Source: Mycolicibacter heraklionensis
GTDB lineage: Bacteria > Actinomycetota > Actinomycetes > Mycobacteriales > Mycobacteriaceae
Assembly (NCBI RefSeq): GCF_019645815.1
Contig: NZ_CP080997.1
Span: 2,794,880-2,858,879 of the forward strand
Direction: 5' to 3'
DNA: 64,000 nucleotides
The notes beneath the pieces were generated by a model. The model was not told where the DNA came from. It saw only the letters and a program-made list of their open reading frames with translations, and searched no databases. How positions within the stretch are numbered: the first letter of the stretch is position 1; each line of letters begins with the position of its first letter. This document shows, in pieces, positions 19,379 to 30,701 of the stretch. The position numbers and the translations under genes are program-made.

Positions 19379-19606
19379 TCAGCGAATGAGATAGGGCATG
19401 TTGACGGTGACAGCACCGGTCGGACAGCGTGCGGCGCACGGTCCGCAGTACCAGCATTCGTCGACGTGCATGAAGGCCTTGCCGTTGTCCGGGTTGATCG
19501 CCAGGGAATCCAGCGGACAGATGTCGACGCACAGCGTGCAGCCGGAGATGCACAGTGATTCGTCGATCGTCACGGGGACGTCGGCACGGCCGTTGACCAG
19601 TGTCAT
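19379..19606 (-). CDS. Two-cluster 4Fe-4S ferredoxin, AprB-like
   Basis: The 75-residue protein has two Cys motifs. The first, CISGCTLCVDICP, has three residues between the first two Cys instead of two; the second, CWYCGPCAARCP, is canonical. The second resembles the CWECYSCVKMCP site of AprB, the electron-transfer subunit of APS reductase. It probably forms an electron-transfer pair with the AprA-like protein of the same operon. ATG 19606 overlaps the gntR stop, and AAGGAG precedes it. Confidence 0.9.
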   Translation of the reverse strand: MTLVNGRADVPVTIDESLCISGCTLCVDICPLDSLAINPDNGKAFMHVDECWYCGPCAARCPTGAVTVNMPYLIR

Positions 19607-20343
19607 GGATAGCTCCTTGTCAGGGTGCCGCGCATGGTGACGCGGTCACCGCGCATCCGGATGTATTCGAGATCCACGGGCCGGCCGTCCTCCAGGCTGG
19701 TGAGCCGTTCCAGCATCAGCAGCGCCGCGCCGCCGGGAAGCTGCAGGATCGCCGCGGTGTGCGGGTCGGCCGGAATCGCCTCCAGCGCCAAAGTCGCGTC
19801 GCCCAGGCGTTGCCCGCTGATCTGTTCGATCAACGGAAACACGTCGGTGGACTCCAGCGGATGGGCAAGTACGGCCGCACCGATATCGGGCGCCAGATAG
19901 GTCTGGTCCAGGCTCAGCGGCACATCACCCAGGTAGCGCAGCCGTTCGACGAAGACCACCTGGGCGCCGACACCGAGTCCCAGCCGCCGGGCGACCGACG
20001 GCGGGGCGCCCACCGTCGTCGCCACCCGCACTTCGTTGCGCACTTCTTGAGCATCGAAGGTCTCCTGCAGGCCGCGCAGGGCGTCAAGTCCGTGGTCGTA
20101 TTTGTGCTGCGCCACATGGGTGCCCGTTCTCGGCCCGCGGTGGATCAGCCCTTCGGCCTTCAGGGCGGCCAGTGCCTCGCGAACGATATTGCGGGAGACG
20201 ACGAACTCAGTGGCCAGTTCCGGTTCGCCGGGCAATCCCTCGTCGTAGGCGCCGGCGTGGATCTGATGGCGCAGCACGTCGGCGACCTGCCGCGCCCGGT
20301 CCGCGCGGCGAATCGGCTGCGATGCGACGCGGGCTTCGGCCAT
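19603..20343 (-). CDS. GntR-family regulator with UTRA ligand domain (HutC subfamily)
   Basis: The 246-residue protein has an N-terminal winged helix (about 20-75: EPELATEFVVSRNIVREALA, then LKAEGLI) and a C-terminal UTRA effector domain (VERLRYLGDVPLSLDQTYL and ERLTSLEDGRPVDLEYI). It is the first gene of the importer/AprBA-like operon, so it probably autoregulates the set and senses the imported compound or a product. A TAGCGT (-10 like) ends 7 bases before the ATG, so the mRNA may be leaderless. Confidence 0.9.
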   Translation of the reverse strand: MAEARVASQPIRRADRARQVADVLRHQIHAGAYDEGLPGEPELATEFVVSRNIVREALAALKAEGLIHRGPRTGTHVAQHKYDHGLDALRGLQETFDAQEVRNEVRVATTVGAPPSVARRLGLGVGAQVVFVERLRYLGDVPLSLDQTYLAPDIGAAVLAHPLESTDVFPLIEQISGQRLGDATLALEAIPADPHTAAILQLPGGAALLMLERLTSLEDGRPVDLEYIRMRGDRVTMRGTLTRSYP

Positions 20344-20349
20344 GCAGAC

Positions 20350-20387
20350 ACGCTAAAGGCCGCCGCCTCGGCCACCCCAGACCTGGG
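20350..20387 (-). promoter_or_regulatory. Candidate promoter/operator of the GntR operon
   Basis: Minus strand TAGCGT (20355-20350) fits a -10 that would place transcription start at the gntR ATG. Just upstream is a short palindrome CCCAG-AC-CTGGG (20376-20387). Both are weak signals supported mainly by position. Confidence 0.3.
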
Positions 20388-20515
20388 AATTCCGCTGATC
20401 GGGGGGCGAAACTCATTGCGCCACCCAAGCGCTGCGGGCTGCCAGCGGAAACCGCTCGGTGCGGGCACATTGCGCCGCCGCGGCGCCCACGGCCCGGGTA
20501 ACAATCGCGGTGAGG

Positions 20516-23254
20516 CTAATCGGCGACGCCGGGTTCCCGGGCATAGCGGGCCAGGGCCTCCGGAGTGAACACGGCCAGCCCCAGTTCGGGGTTGTAGCCG
20601 TGGATCTCTTTCACGTCGAGTTCGGCCAGGAAGTACAAGATCTCCTTGGAGATCACCTGACCGGGAACCAGCACCGGGAAGCCGGGCGGGTATGGCACGA
20701 CGAAGGTGGTCGAGACCAGGGTCTTACCGTCGGCGACCCGGCGGCCGGCGTCCCCCAGCAGCACGTGCTCGCGGTCGGCCTCCTCGTAACCGCCGTAGAA
20801 CGCGGCACGCATGTCGCCGATCGGGCTGGTGCCGCCCGGACGGAACGCCGGCGCGAACGCGCTGAAGTCGGGCAGCGGCGGCAGGTCCTCGGTGATCTCG
20901 GTGACCCGGCGGCGCTGCAGCGCGCGGTCGTCGGTGCTGGCCGCATTCCAGGCGCGGTCCAGTTCGCCGGCGACCCGGCGCAGCGCGTCGAGCAGGTAGT
21001 GCACGCTGGACCAGGTGACGCCGATGGTGAATATCAACAGCACCGAGTTGATCGACGTCTTGTTGATCTGAATTCCGAACCGCTGCATCAAGATCTTCTC
21101 GCGGAAGTCGTAGCCGCTCATCCCGGTCTTACCGACATACAGGGTGACCCGGGTCGGGTCGAGCACGAACTCGTCGGACCGCCAGGCCTCGTTCCACTCC
21201 TCCAGCGCGCCCTGACGCACCTCCCGGTAGGAGCTGACCGTCGACTCCCGGAATCGGTCGGGCACCAGATCGCTCTCGTCGAGGATGTGGAACCACTTGC
21301 CGATCAGCCGGTCCTTGCGGACCCGGTGGCGAAACACCAAGGCCATGTCGTAGACCCGCCGGACCATGTCGAAGCCTTCGATGTCCACCTGCCGGCGGGC
21401 CAGGTCCAGGGAGGCGAGCAGCTGCTGGTTCGGCGAGGTCGAGGTGTGGGTCAGAAACGCCTCGGCGAACGACTCCCGGGCCAGCGCGTTGAAGTCCTGA
21501 TCCCGGACGTGGATCATCGAGGCCTGCCGCAGCGCCGACAGCGACTTGTGGGTCGAGTGAGTGGCATACACCCGCACCCGCGCCGACGGGTGCGGCAGCA
21601 GGCGGTGCTCGCTCCACTGGTCGCGATCGATGCCTTCCATGCTGTCGTGCCACGCCTGATATTCCTGGGCATAGTGGGCCGAGCCCAGCGTGGCCTCCAG
21701 CCCTTCGGCCGCGACCATCGCGGTGCGCTGCCGGGCCCACGGCACCGCGGTCGCAAACGCGTACCACGCCTCATCCCACAAAAAGCAGATGTCCGGCTTG
21801 ATCGCCAGGATTTCCTCCATGACCCGGCGGGGGTTGTAGACGACTCCGTCGAATGTGCAGTTGGTCAGCAACAGCATCCGGACCCGGTGCAGCTGGCCGG
21901 CGGCCTCCAGGTCGAGCAGGGCACGTTTGATGGTGCGCAGTGCCACCGCCCCGTAGATCGCGAACGGCGCCAGTGGGTAGGCATCCAGGTACAGCGGGTA
22001 GGCACCGGCCAGCACCAGCCCGTAGTGGTGCGACTTGTGGCAGTTCCGGTCGATCAGCACGATGTCGCCGGGCCGGGTCAGGGCCTGCACGACGATCTTG
22101 TTGGCAGTCGAGGTGCCGTTGGTGACGAAATAGGTGTGGTCGGCGTTCCAGGTCTTGGCGGCCTTGTTCATCGCCACTCGGATGGTGCCGTGCGGGTCGA
22201 GCAACGAGTCGAGGCCGCCGGACGTGGACGAGGTCTCGGCCATAAAGATGTTGCGGCCGTAGAACTCTCCCATGTCTTGCAGCGAACGGGAGTTGAAGAT
22301 GCTGGCGCCGCGCGCCACCGGAAGCGCGTGAAACTGCCCCACCGGCTCGGCCGCGTAGGCGCGCAGCGCATCGAAGAACGGTGTGGCGTAGCGCTTCCGG
22401 ATACCGGCCAGCACGGTGCTGTGCAGGTCGGTGACGTCGTTGAGCCGATAGAAACTTCGGTCATAGACGTCCGGCTCGTCTGCGGTGTCGGCGGCGATCG
22501 ATTCGTCGGTGAGCAGGTAGAGGTCGATGTGCGGTCGCAGCAGACGCATCCACTCGCCGCATTCGATGGCGTCGCGGCCGCTGCCGACGTTCGTCGGGTC
22601 GTCGTCGGCACCCAACAGGGTGGTCATCAGCGGCACCCGGTCGCGTGACCGCAGCGGCAGGTCGTGCCGCACGATCGCGGCCTGAATCTCACCGTTGAGC
22701 GCGACGGCGGTGACGGCGTCCTCGACGCTGGACACCACGAGCAGTTCGATCTGCACGTCGTCATCGGGGCTGCGCAGCCGGCGCAGGCTTTCCACCAGGC
22801 TCTCGGGCACATCCGCCGGCGAGTCGTCGGCCAGCAGCACGGTATAGAACTGCTGTTGCCGAGCCTGGGCCACCAGTTCCTGTTCAGACAGCGGCAAGCC
22901 GAGATCGAACAGCGCCGCCCGGTCACCGTAGTCCGACAGCAACCGCACCACCAGCGACACCCGCTCGGACAGCGACACCGTCGCCATCGACTCCAGGTAG
23001 CCGCGGAAGGCCGCCAGGTTGGCCGCGCCGGGGAACAGCCAGTACCGCTCGTAGGCGCCGAGCCGGTCGAGCAGGCGTTTCACCCGCGCGGCTTCGTGGG
23101 TGGTGTCCAGGCCGGCCCGGTTGACCTCGGCCAGTTGCCGGCAGGCGTCGTCGAGCAGGTTCCAGGTATCGAGACGCGAATACGACGGGTTGGCCACCGC
23201 CGCCAACGCCGATACCCGCAGTCTCCGATTCGGTGCGTCCCAGCCCTCGCCCAT
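20516..23254 (-). CDS. PLP-dependent Orn/Lys/Arg decarboxylase family protein (Rv2531c-like)
   Basis: The 912-residue protein is a fold-type I PLP enzyme of the biodegradative Orn/Lys/Arg decarboxylase family, with an extra N-terminal region of about 320 residues. The PLP lysine lies in ATHSTHKSLSALRQ and the cofactor Asp in FLWDEAWYAF. It matches M. tuberculosis Rv2531c closely over most of its length but ends about 35 residues earlier. The substrate has not been settled for this group as far as I know. It lies upstream of the GntR operon on the same strand, 172 bp away. Confidence 0.9.
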   Translation of the reverse strand: MGEGWDAPNRRLRVSALAAVANPSYSRLDTWNLLDDACRQLAEVNRAGLDTTHEAARVKRLLDRLGAYERYWLFPGAANLAAFRGYLESMATVSLSERVSLVVRLLSDYGDRAALFDLGLPLSEQELVAQARQQQFYTVLLADDSPADVPESLVESLRRLRSPDDDVQIELLVVSSVEDAVTAVALNGEIQAAIVRHDLPLRSRDRVPLMTTLLGADDDPTNVGSGRDAIECGEWMRLLRPHIDLYLLTDESIAADTADEPDVYDRSFYRLNDVTDLHSTVLAGIRKRYATPFFDALRAYAAEPVGQFHALPVARGASIFNSRSLQDMGEFYGRNIFMAETSSTSGGLDSLLDPHGTIRVAMNKAAKTWNADHTYFVTNGTSTANKIVVQALTRPGDIVLIDRNCHKSHHYGLVLAGAYPLYLDAYPLAPFAIYGAVALRTIKRALLDLEAAGQLHRVRMLLLTNCTFDGVVYNPRRVMEEILAIKPDICFLWDEAWYAFATAVPWARQRTAMVAAEGLEATLGSAHYAQEYQAWHDSMEGIDRDQWSEHRLLPHPSARVRVYATHSTHKSLSALRQASMIHVRDQDFNALARESFAEAFLTHTSTSPNQQLLASLDLARRQVDIEGFDMVRRVYDMALVFRHRVRKDRLIGKWFHILDESDLVPDRFRESTVSSYREVRQGALEEWNEAWRSDEFVLDPTRVTLYVGKTGMSGYDFREKILMQRFGIQINKTSINSVLLIFTIGVTWSSVHYLLDALRRVAGELDRAWNAASTDDRALQRRRVTEITEDLPPLPDFSAFAPAFRPGGTSPIGDMRAAFYGGYEEADREHVLLGDAGRRVADGKTLVSTTFVVPYPPGFPVLVPGQVISKEILYFLAELDVKEIHGYNPELGLAVFTPEALARYAREPGVAD

Positions 23255-23293
23255 AGGGCAAGTGTGCCCGTGCTGCGGCGGCGCGGGGCGGGT

Positions 23294-23839
23294 TCAGTCC
23301 GCTGAGTCGGGGTCCGGCTCCGCGTCGACGTCGGCGTCGGGGTCGGGGTCGGGGTCGGGGTCGAGAGACGCTGTCGCCCCCCGCACCGCCAGTGAGGCGG
23401 CCCGCAACTGCGGTGTCACCAGCATCACCTGGCCGAGCACGCCGTTGACGAACCCGGGCGACTCGTCGGTGGACAGCTCCTTGGCCAGTTTCACCGCTTC
23501 GTCCACGGCGACCGGCTCCGGCACGTCGTCGGCGTGCAGCAACTCCCAGATCGCCACCCGCAGAATCGCCCGGTCCACGGCCGGCAGCCGCTCCAGCTTC
23601 CAGCCCTGCAGGTGCGAGGTGATCAGGTCGTCGATATGGGCGGCGTGCTCGGTCACCCCGCGGGCCACCGTGACGGTGTACGGGGGCAGCGGCGACACAT
23701 CGGGCTGCTCACTCGCCAGTGCCGTTCGCAGCTCCGCGCCCTGGGCCGGGGTCAGTCCCCGGGCCTCGGCCTCAAAGAGCACGTCGACGGCGCGTTTACG
23801 GGCCTGGTGCCGGCCTTTAACCGGCTTGCCAGCAGGCAT
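23294..23839 (-). CDS. nusB: Transcription antitermination factor NusB
   Basis: NusB binds boxA RNA with S10 and prevents premature termination in rRNA operons. The 181-residue protein has the NusB helical core from [17 protein letters not shown] to FVNGVLGQV. The C terminus is an unusual acidic tail made of Asp-Pro pairs and similar residues (about 160-181), encoded by a hexanucleotide repeat. Its ATG is 2 bp after the efp stop, so the genes are probably co-transcribed. Confidence 0.95.
   Translation of the reverse strand: MPAGKPVKGRHQARKRAVDVLFEAEARGLTPAQGAELRTALASEQPDVSPLPPYTVTVARGVTEHAAHIDDLITSHLQGWKLERLPAVDRAILRVAIWELLHADDVPEPVAVDEAVKLAKELSTDESPGFVNGVLGQVMLVTPQLRAASLAVRGATASLDPDPDPDPDADVDAEPDPDSAD
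23336..23363. repeat. Hexanucleotide microsatellite in nusB 3' end
   Basis: GTCGGG is repeated between four and five times in tandem, encoding the Asp-Pro tail of NusB on the minus strand. Copy-number change would shorten or lengthen the tail in frame. Confidence 0.8.
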
Positions 23840-23841
23840 GG

Positions 23842-24405
23842 TCAGGAGTTGACCCGTCCCAGGTAGCTGCCGTCGCGAGTGTCGACCTTCAGCTTGTCTC
23901 CGGTGTTGATGAACAACGGCACGTTGATCTGGGCGCCGGTCTCCATGGTGGCCGGCTTGGTGCCCGCGCTGGACCGATCGCCCTGCAGGCCGGGCTCGGT
24001 GTGGGTGACCTCCAGCTCGACGCTGACCGGCAGCTCCAGGTACAGCGGCACCCCGTTGTGGAAGGCGATCTGCACCAGCATGCTCTCCAGCAGGTAGTTC
24101 GCCGAGTCGCCGACCAGCGATTCGGGCAGCGGGTGCTGCTCGTAGTCCTCGCTGTCCATGAAGACGAAGTCGTTGCCGTCGCGGTACAGGTAGGTGGCGT
24201 CGCGGCGGTCCACGGTGGCGGTCTCCACCTTCACGCCGGCGTTGTAGGTCTTGTCCACGACCTTGCCCGAGACCACGTTCTTGAGCTTGGTGCGCACGAA
24301 GGCCGGACCCTTGCCCGGCTTGACGTGCTGAAACTCGGTGATCTGCCACAACTGGCCGTCGATCACCAGCACCAGCCCGTTTTTGAAGTCAGCAGTTGAA
24401 GCCAC
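23842..24405 (-). CDS. efp: Translation elongation factor P
   Basis: EF-P rescues ribosomes stalled on polyproline. The 187-residue protein has the KOW-like N domain with the functional Lys in the PGKGPAF loop, then two OB domains ending in [17 protein letters not shown]. The start is GTG at 24405 with AGGAG upstream. The gene order pepQ-efp-nusB is as in M. tuberculosis (Rv2535c-Rv2533c). No EF-P modification enzyme gene is seen here. Confidence 0.97.
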   Translation of the reverse strand: MASTADFKNGLVLVIDGQLWQITEFQHVKPGKGPAFVRTKLKNVVSGKVVDKTYNAGVKVETATVDRRDATYLYRDGNDFVFMDSEDYEQHPLPESLVGDSANYLLESMLVQIAFHNGVPLYLELPVSVELEVTHTEPGLQGDRSSAGTKPATMETGAQINVPLFINTGDKLKVDTRDGSYLGRVNS

Positions 24406-24420
24406 GGTCGTTCACGTCTC

Positions 24421-25524
24421 CTAGAGAATGGTCAGTTCCTTGGGGAACCGAGTCAGCAGGTCCGGGGCCTGCCCGGCAGTATCAGCGACCACGAGCGTGT
24501 CCTCGATACGGACCCCGCCACGATCAGCCAGATAGACGCCGGGCTCTACGGTCACCACAGCACCGGCAAGCAGTGTACCGTCGGCCGCCGCATTGATTCC
24601 GGGCGCTTCGTGAATCCGCAACCCGACCCCGTGGCCGAGGCCGTGGCCGAAGGTCTCGGCGTAGCCGGCCTCCGCGATCACCGTGCGCGCGGCCGCGTCG
24701 ACCGCACGCAGGTCCGCACCCGGTTGCAACGCCTCTCGACCCGCCCGCTGCGCGGCCCGCACCACTTGGTAGATCTCGCGTTGCCAGTCGGCGGGCGGCC
24801 CCAGCACGAAGGTGCGGGTCATATCGGAGTGGTAGCCGGCCACCAGTGCGCCGAAGTCGATCTTGACGAAGTCGCCGGCGGCCAGCACGGCGTCGGTGGG
24901 TCGGTGATGCGGGATCGCCGAGTTGGGGCCCGCGGCCACGATCGTCTCGAACGACGCGGCGTCGGCGCCGTGGTCGAGCATCAGGGCTTCCAGTTCCCGG
25001 CGGACCTCACGTTCGGTGCGCCCCGGCCGCAGGCCGCCGCGCTCCACCAGATCACTCAGGGCCGCGTCGGCGGCCTCGCAGGCCAGCCGCAGCAGGGCCA
25101 CTTCGCCGGCGTCTTTGACCTCGCGCAGCGCCTCCACGGTGTTCGACGCCCGGACCAGCTCAACGGCGTCGTCGACCCCGCACAGCGCCGCCGACAGCGC
25201 GTCGAAGCCGTCCACGGTCACCACGTGAGCCTCGAAGCCGATGCGGCGCGCGCCGGCCGCCGCGGCCTGCGTGACGAGGTGGCGGGGCCCGCTGCGTTCG
25301 ATCGCGACCTGCAGGTCGGGGGCCTGCCGGGCGGCCTGGGTGCGGTAGCGGCCATCGGTCGCCAGCACCGCCGGCCGGTCGTCGGCATAGACCAGCAGCG
25401 CCCCGGCCGACCCGGTGAACCCGGACAGATAACGCACGTTGATCAGGTCGGTGACCAGCATCGCGTCCAGGTCTGCGGCGCAGATCTCGGCACTCAGACG
25501 CGCCCGACGGGAGGAATGTGTCAC
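24421..25524 (-). CDS. pepQ: M24B metallopeptidase (Xaa-Pro dipeptidase/aminopeptidase)
   Basis: The 367-residue protein has an N-terminal creatinase-like domain and the pita-bread catalytic domain. The five metal ligands are visible: Asp in KIDFG, Asp in SDMTRTF, His in GHGLGHGVGL, Glu in VEPGVY and Glu in RIEDT. It hydrolyses peptides with proline in second position. The start is GTG at 25524, only 33 bp from a divergent gene. It lies 15 bp upstream of efp. Confidence 0.93.
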   Translation of the reverse strand: MTHSSRRARLSAEICAADLDAMLVTDLINVRYLSGFTGSAGALLVYADDRPAVLATDGRYRTQAARQAPDLQVAIERSGPRHLVTQAAAAGARRIGFEAHVVTVDGFDALSAALCGVDDAVELVRASNTVEALREVKDAGEVALLRLACEAADAALSDLVERGGLRPGRTEREVRRELEALMLDHGADAASFETIVAAGPNSAIPHHRPTDAVLAAGDFVKIDFGALVAGYHSDMTRTFVLGPPADWQREIYQVVRAAQRAGREALQPGADLRAVDAAARTVIAEAGYAETFGHGLGHGVGLRIHEAPGINAAADGTLLAGAVVTVEPGVYLADRGGVRIEDTLVVADTAGQAPDLLTRFPKELTIL

Positions 25525-26231
25525 GCGGTGTGACGGTACTCGCTACGCTGTGGCCCCATGAGCAAGTGGTTTCTGCGCGGGCTGGTCTTCGCTGCACTGA
25601 TGGTCGTGATCCGCCTCATCCAGGGGGTGCTGATCAACGCCTTCGAGGCGCAGGCAGGTCTGATCAGCCTGGTGTTGATGATCTTGTTCGCGATCGGCGT
25701 GTTCATCTGGGGCCGTTCGGACGGCCGTGAGGACGCCAAGGCCCACGCCGACCCGGACCGGCGCGATGACCTCGCGATGACCTGGCTGGGTGCGGGACTG
25801 GTCGCCGGGCTGCTCAGTGGGTTCGTCTCGTGGGTCATCGGCCAGTTCGACAAGGCGCTCTACATCAGCAGCTTCTTCAACGAGCTGACCAGCTTCGCGG
25901 CCTTCACCGCGCTGCTGGTGTTCGTGGTGGCGGTGGCCGGCGTGGCGCTCGGGCGCCGCGCCGTCGACAAGGAGTACGAGAAGCATCCGGAACGTCGCCC
26001 GGTCCCGGCCGCCGCCGAGGAGAGCCAGCCGGCGACCGACGTGTTCGCCACCGTCGGCGCTCCCGTGGTGGCCGCCGAGGAGACCGGCGCCGTGCAGACC
26101 GAGGCCGCCGCACCCGCCGCCGACGCGACCCTGGCCGGCCCCTCGGCGGGCTTCACCACCGAAGAGTTCCCCGCCGATGCCGACGCCACTACCGAAATCC
26201 CCGTGATCGAGGACAACGGCGGCACCGAGGT

Positions 26232-28392
<2,161 letters not shown>

Positions 28393-28395
28393 GGG

Positions 28396-29622
28396 CTATC
28401 CCGATGCCCGTTCCTGGTCGCCCGCCGGCACGCGATCGGCCACCGAACGCCGGTAGGCCTCGATGTTGCGCCGGGTTTCGGTCAGCGAGTCTCCGCCGAA
28501 CTTGTTCAGCGCGGCGCGGGCCAGCACCAACGCCACCATGGCTTCGGCCACCACACCGGCGGCCGGCACCGCGCACACGTCGGAGCGTTGATGGATCGCC
28601 ACGGCTTCCTCTCCGGTGGCCATGTCGACGGTGGCCAGTGCCCGCGGCACCGTGGAGATCGGCTTCATCGCCGCACGCACCCGCAACGGCAGGCCGTTGG
28701 TCATGCCCCCTTCGAGCCCGCCGGCCCGGTTGGTGGAACGCACCACCCCGTCGGGACCCGGGTACATCTCGTCATGGGCCGCGCTGCCGCGCCGGCGGGC
28801 GGTGGTGAAACCGTCGCCGATCTCGACGCCCTTGATCGCCTGGATGCCCATGATCGCGGCAGCCAGTTGACTGTCGAGTCGGTCATCACCGCTGATGAAC
28901 GACCCCAGGCCGATCGGCAGGCCCGACACGACCACCTCGACCACGCCGCCCAGGGTGTCGCCGTCGGCCTTGGCCGCCTCGATCTCGGCGATCATGGACT
29001 CCTGGGCGCCGGCGTCGAAGGCACGCACCGGGCTGGCATCGATGGCGGCCAGGTCGGCCGGTTGCGGCACCGGACCGTCGTAGGGATCGGACGCGCCGAT
29101 CGAAATGACGTGGGAGATCACCTGAACACCCAGAGCCTGGTCCAGGAACGCCCGCGCGATGGTGCCCGCGGTCACCCGGGCGGCCGTCTCCCGCGCGCTG
29201 GCACGTTCGAGCACCGGGCGGGCGTCGTCGAAGCCGTACTTGAGCATGCCGGCGAAGTCGGCGTGGCCGGGCCGTGGCCGAGTCAGCGGCGCGTTGCGGG
29301 CACCGCCCTCGCTGTCCAGCACGGCCGGGTCGACGGGATCGGTCGACATCACCGTCTCCCACTTGGGCCATTCGGTGTTGCCGATCTCGACTGCGATCGG
29401 GCCGCCCAGGGTCACACCGTGCCGCACACCCGACAGGACGGTGACCGCATCGGCCTCGAACTTCATCCGGGCCCCGCGGCCGTAGCCCAGGCGCCGGCGG
29501 GCGAGCTGGTCCGCGATGTCAGCCGAGGTGACGGCCACTCCGGCGACCATGCCCTCGACCATGGCCACCAACGCGCGACCGTGCGATTCCCCGGCGGTTA
29601 TCCAACGCAACACGTGTCCCAT
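28396..29622 (-). CDS. aroC: Chorismate synthase
   Basis: It makes chorismate from EPSP using reduced FMN. The 408-residue protein shows the family signatures [20 protein letters not shown] and the later RPGHAD segment. ATG 29622 adds three residues (MGH) compared with M. tuberculosis; the GTG at 29613, giving VLRWITAG, is an equally good start. It is the first gene of the aro unit. Confidence 0.96.
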   Translation of the reverse strand: MGHVLRWITAGESHGRALVAMVEGMVAGVAVTSADIADQLARRRLGYGRGARMKFEADAVTVLSGVRHGVTLGGPIAVEIGNTEWPKWETVMSTDPVDPAVLDSEGGARNAPLTRPRPGHADFAGMLKYGFDDARPVLERASARETAARVTAGTIARAFLDQALGVQVISHVISIGASDPYDGPVPQPADLAAIDASPVRAFDAGAQESMIAEIEAAKADGDTLGGVVEVVVSGLPIGLGSFISGDDRLDSQLAAAIMGIQAIKGVEIGDGFTTARRRGSAAHDEMYPGPDGVVRSTNRAGGLEGGMTNGLPLRVRAAMKPISTVPRALATVDMATGEEAVAIHQRSDVCAVPAAGVVAEAMVALVLARAALNKFGGDSLTETRRNIEAYRRSVADRVPAGDQERASG

Positions 29623-29736
29623 CTTCCCATGCCGGTCAGGCCCGCCCGGGCTTGGAGGAGTTAACGGTTGCGCACACCGGCCGCTCAGGGCAGCGACAAC
29701 CGGGATTCGGTCCCGCCCGCCACGGCTTGGCCGGGT

Positions 29737-30147
29737 TCAGGAACCGTTTTTGAGGATCAGGTAGGTGACGGCGTCGGGTCCGTTGCTCGGCGAGGTCACC
29801 GCGTTGAGCTGACTGCCGGCATTGCCGACGATGCCGTCGAGGATCTGGTCGAAGTCCTCCGCGGAGGCCTCCGGGTCGATCAGCACCAGGGGCGATTCAC
29901 CGGGTGGGACAGCGGCACTCGGGTCCAGCAGGTAGCCGCCGAAGGAGTCCGCGTTGGCGGCCGAGGTCTGCGCGAACAGGTCCAGCCACTGCACGGTGGC
30001 GTCGTTTCCTTCGGCGCTGGACAGCTGGATCGCCGGAACCTGCACGTCAGGCAGGGACGGTGACGCCATGTTGCTGGCGAGTACGGTGCCGCCGACGATA
30101 ACCGCGGCAGCCGCCGCGCCCCCAATCACAGCTCGCTTCACGGTCAC
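29737..30147 (-). CDS. Small exported or membrane-anchored protein of unknown function
   Basis: The 136-residue protein begins with a basic and Ala/Gly/Val-rich hydrophobic stretch (about residues 4-25) that is a signal peptide or anchor. The rest is acidic and soluble, with no Cys and no catalytic motif. The GTG at 30147 follows AGAGGGGG closely. A more AT-rich gap of 121 bp precedes it and probably holds its promoter. I do not recognise a named family. Confidence 0.65.
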   Translation of the reverse strand: MTVKRAVIGGAAAAAVIVGGTVLASNMASPSLPDVQVPAIQLSSAEGNDATVQWLDLFAQTSAANADSFGGYLLDPSAAVPPGESPLVLIDPEASAEDFDQILDGIVGNAGSQLNAVTSPSNGPDAVTYLILKNGS

Positions 30148-30268
30148 CCCCTCTGGCTACGCACCGGTCAGCAGCAGTTCAATACGGTCAATGTTACCTA
30201 ATAATGGGCTGAGCGGCAAACGTTTCCTGACAAGGTCACACTCGACGTTAATTTGTGTTCCCTGAGCT

Positions 30269-30691
30269 TCACAGCATCCCCAGACCCGCCGCCACCGCGC
30301 TGGCAAGGCACATCGACGGTCCGTGCGGCACCGTCCGCCCGCCACCCGCCATGGCCACCGACAGCCCCCACAGCCCGGTCAGCAGCGGCGCGGACACCGC
30401 GGCCAGCAGCCACACGTCAGCTCCGAAGGAACCCGTCAGCGCCCCGAGCGCGGCGGCCAACTTGACGTCGCCGGCCCCCAATCCGGCCGGTGCGATCAGG
30501 TGAACGACCAGATAGACCCCGGTCAGAGCCGCCGCGCCGGCCAGCGCCGCGGGCCCCCGGCCCGCCGCGGCCGCCACCGCCGGGACCAGCACCGCCGCAG
30601 GCAGTGTCAACCAGTTCGGCAGCCGGCGCTGCCGGATGTCGTAACCGCTCAGCAGTGACAGCCACGCCACCACCAGGCCCGCGACCACCAT
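30269..30691 (-). CDS. Prepilin peptidase-like aspartic protease, A24 family (Rv2551c-like)
   Basis: The 140-residue integral membrane protein has the two catalytic Asp motifs of type IV prepilin peptidases: SGYDIRQRRLPNW near residue 18 and GLGAGDVKLAAALG near 75. It lacks the N-terminal methyltransferase domain. No pilin or secretion genes lie next to it. It starts 10 bp after the aroE stop and is probably co-transcribed with aroE. Confidence 0.85.
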   Translation of the reverse strand: MVVAGLVVAWLSLLSGYDIRQRRLPNWLTLPAAVLVPAVAAAAGRGPAALAGAAALTGVYLVVHLIAPAGLGAGDVKLAAALGALTGSFGADVWLLAAVSAPLLTGLWGLSVAMAGGGRTVPHGPSMCLASAVAAGLGML

Positions 30692-30701
30692 GGCGCCATG
30701 C

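Noticed and set aside
20459..22648. 729-codon open frame on the plus strand
   Set aside because: It is antisense to the Rv2531c-like decarboxylase, with low-complexity His/Gln/Arg-rich translation typical of the opposite strand of GC-rich genes.
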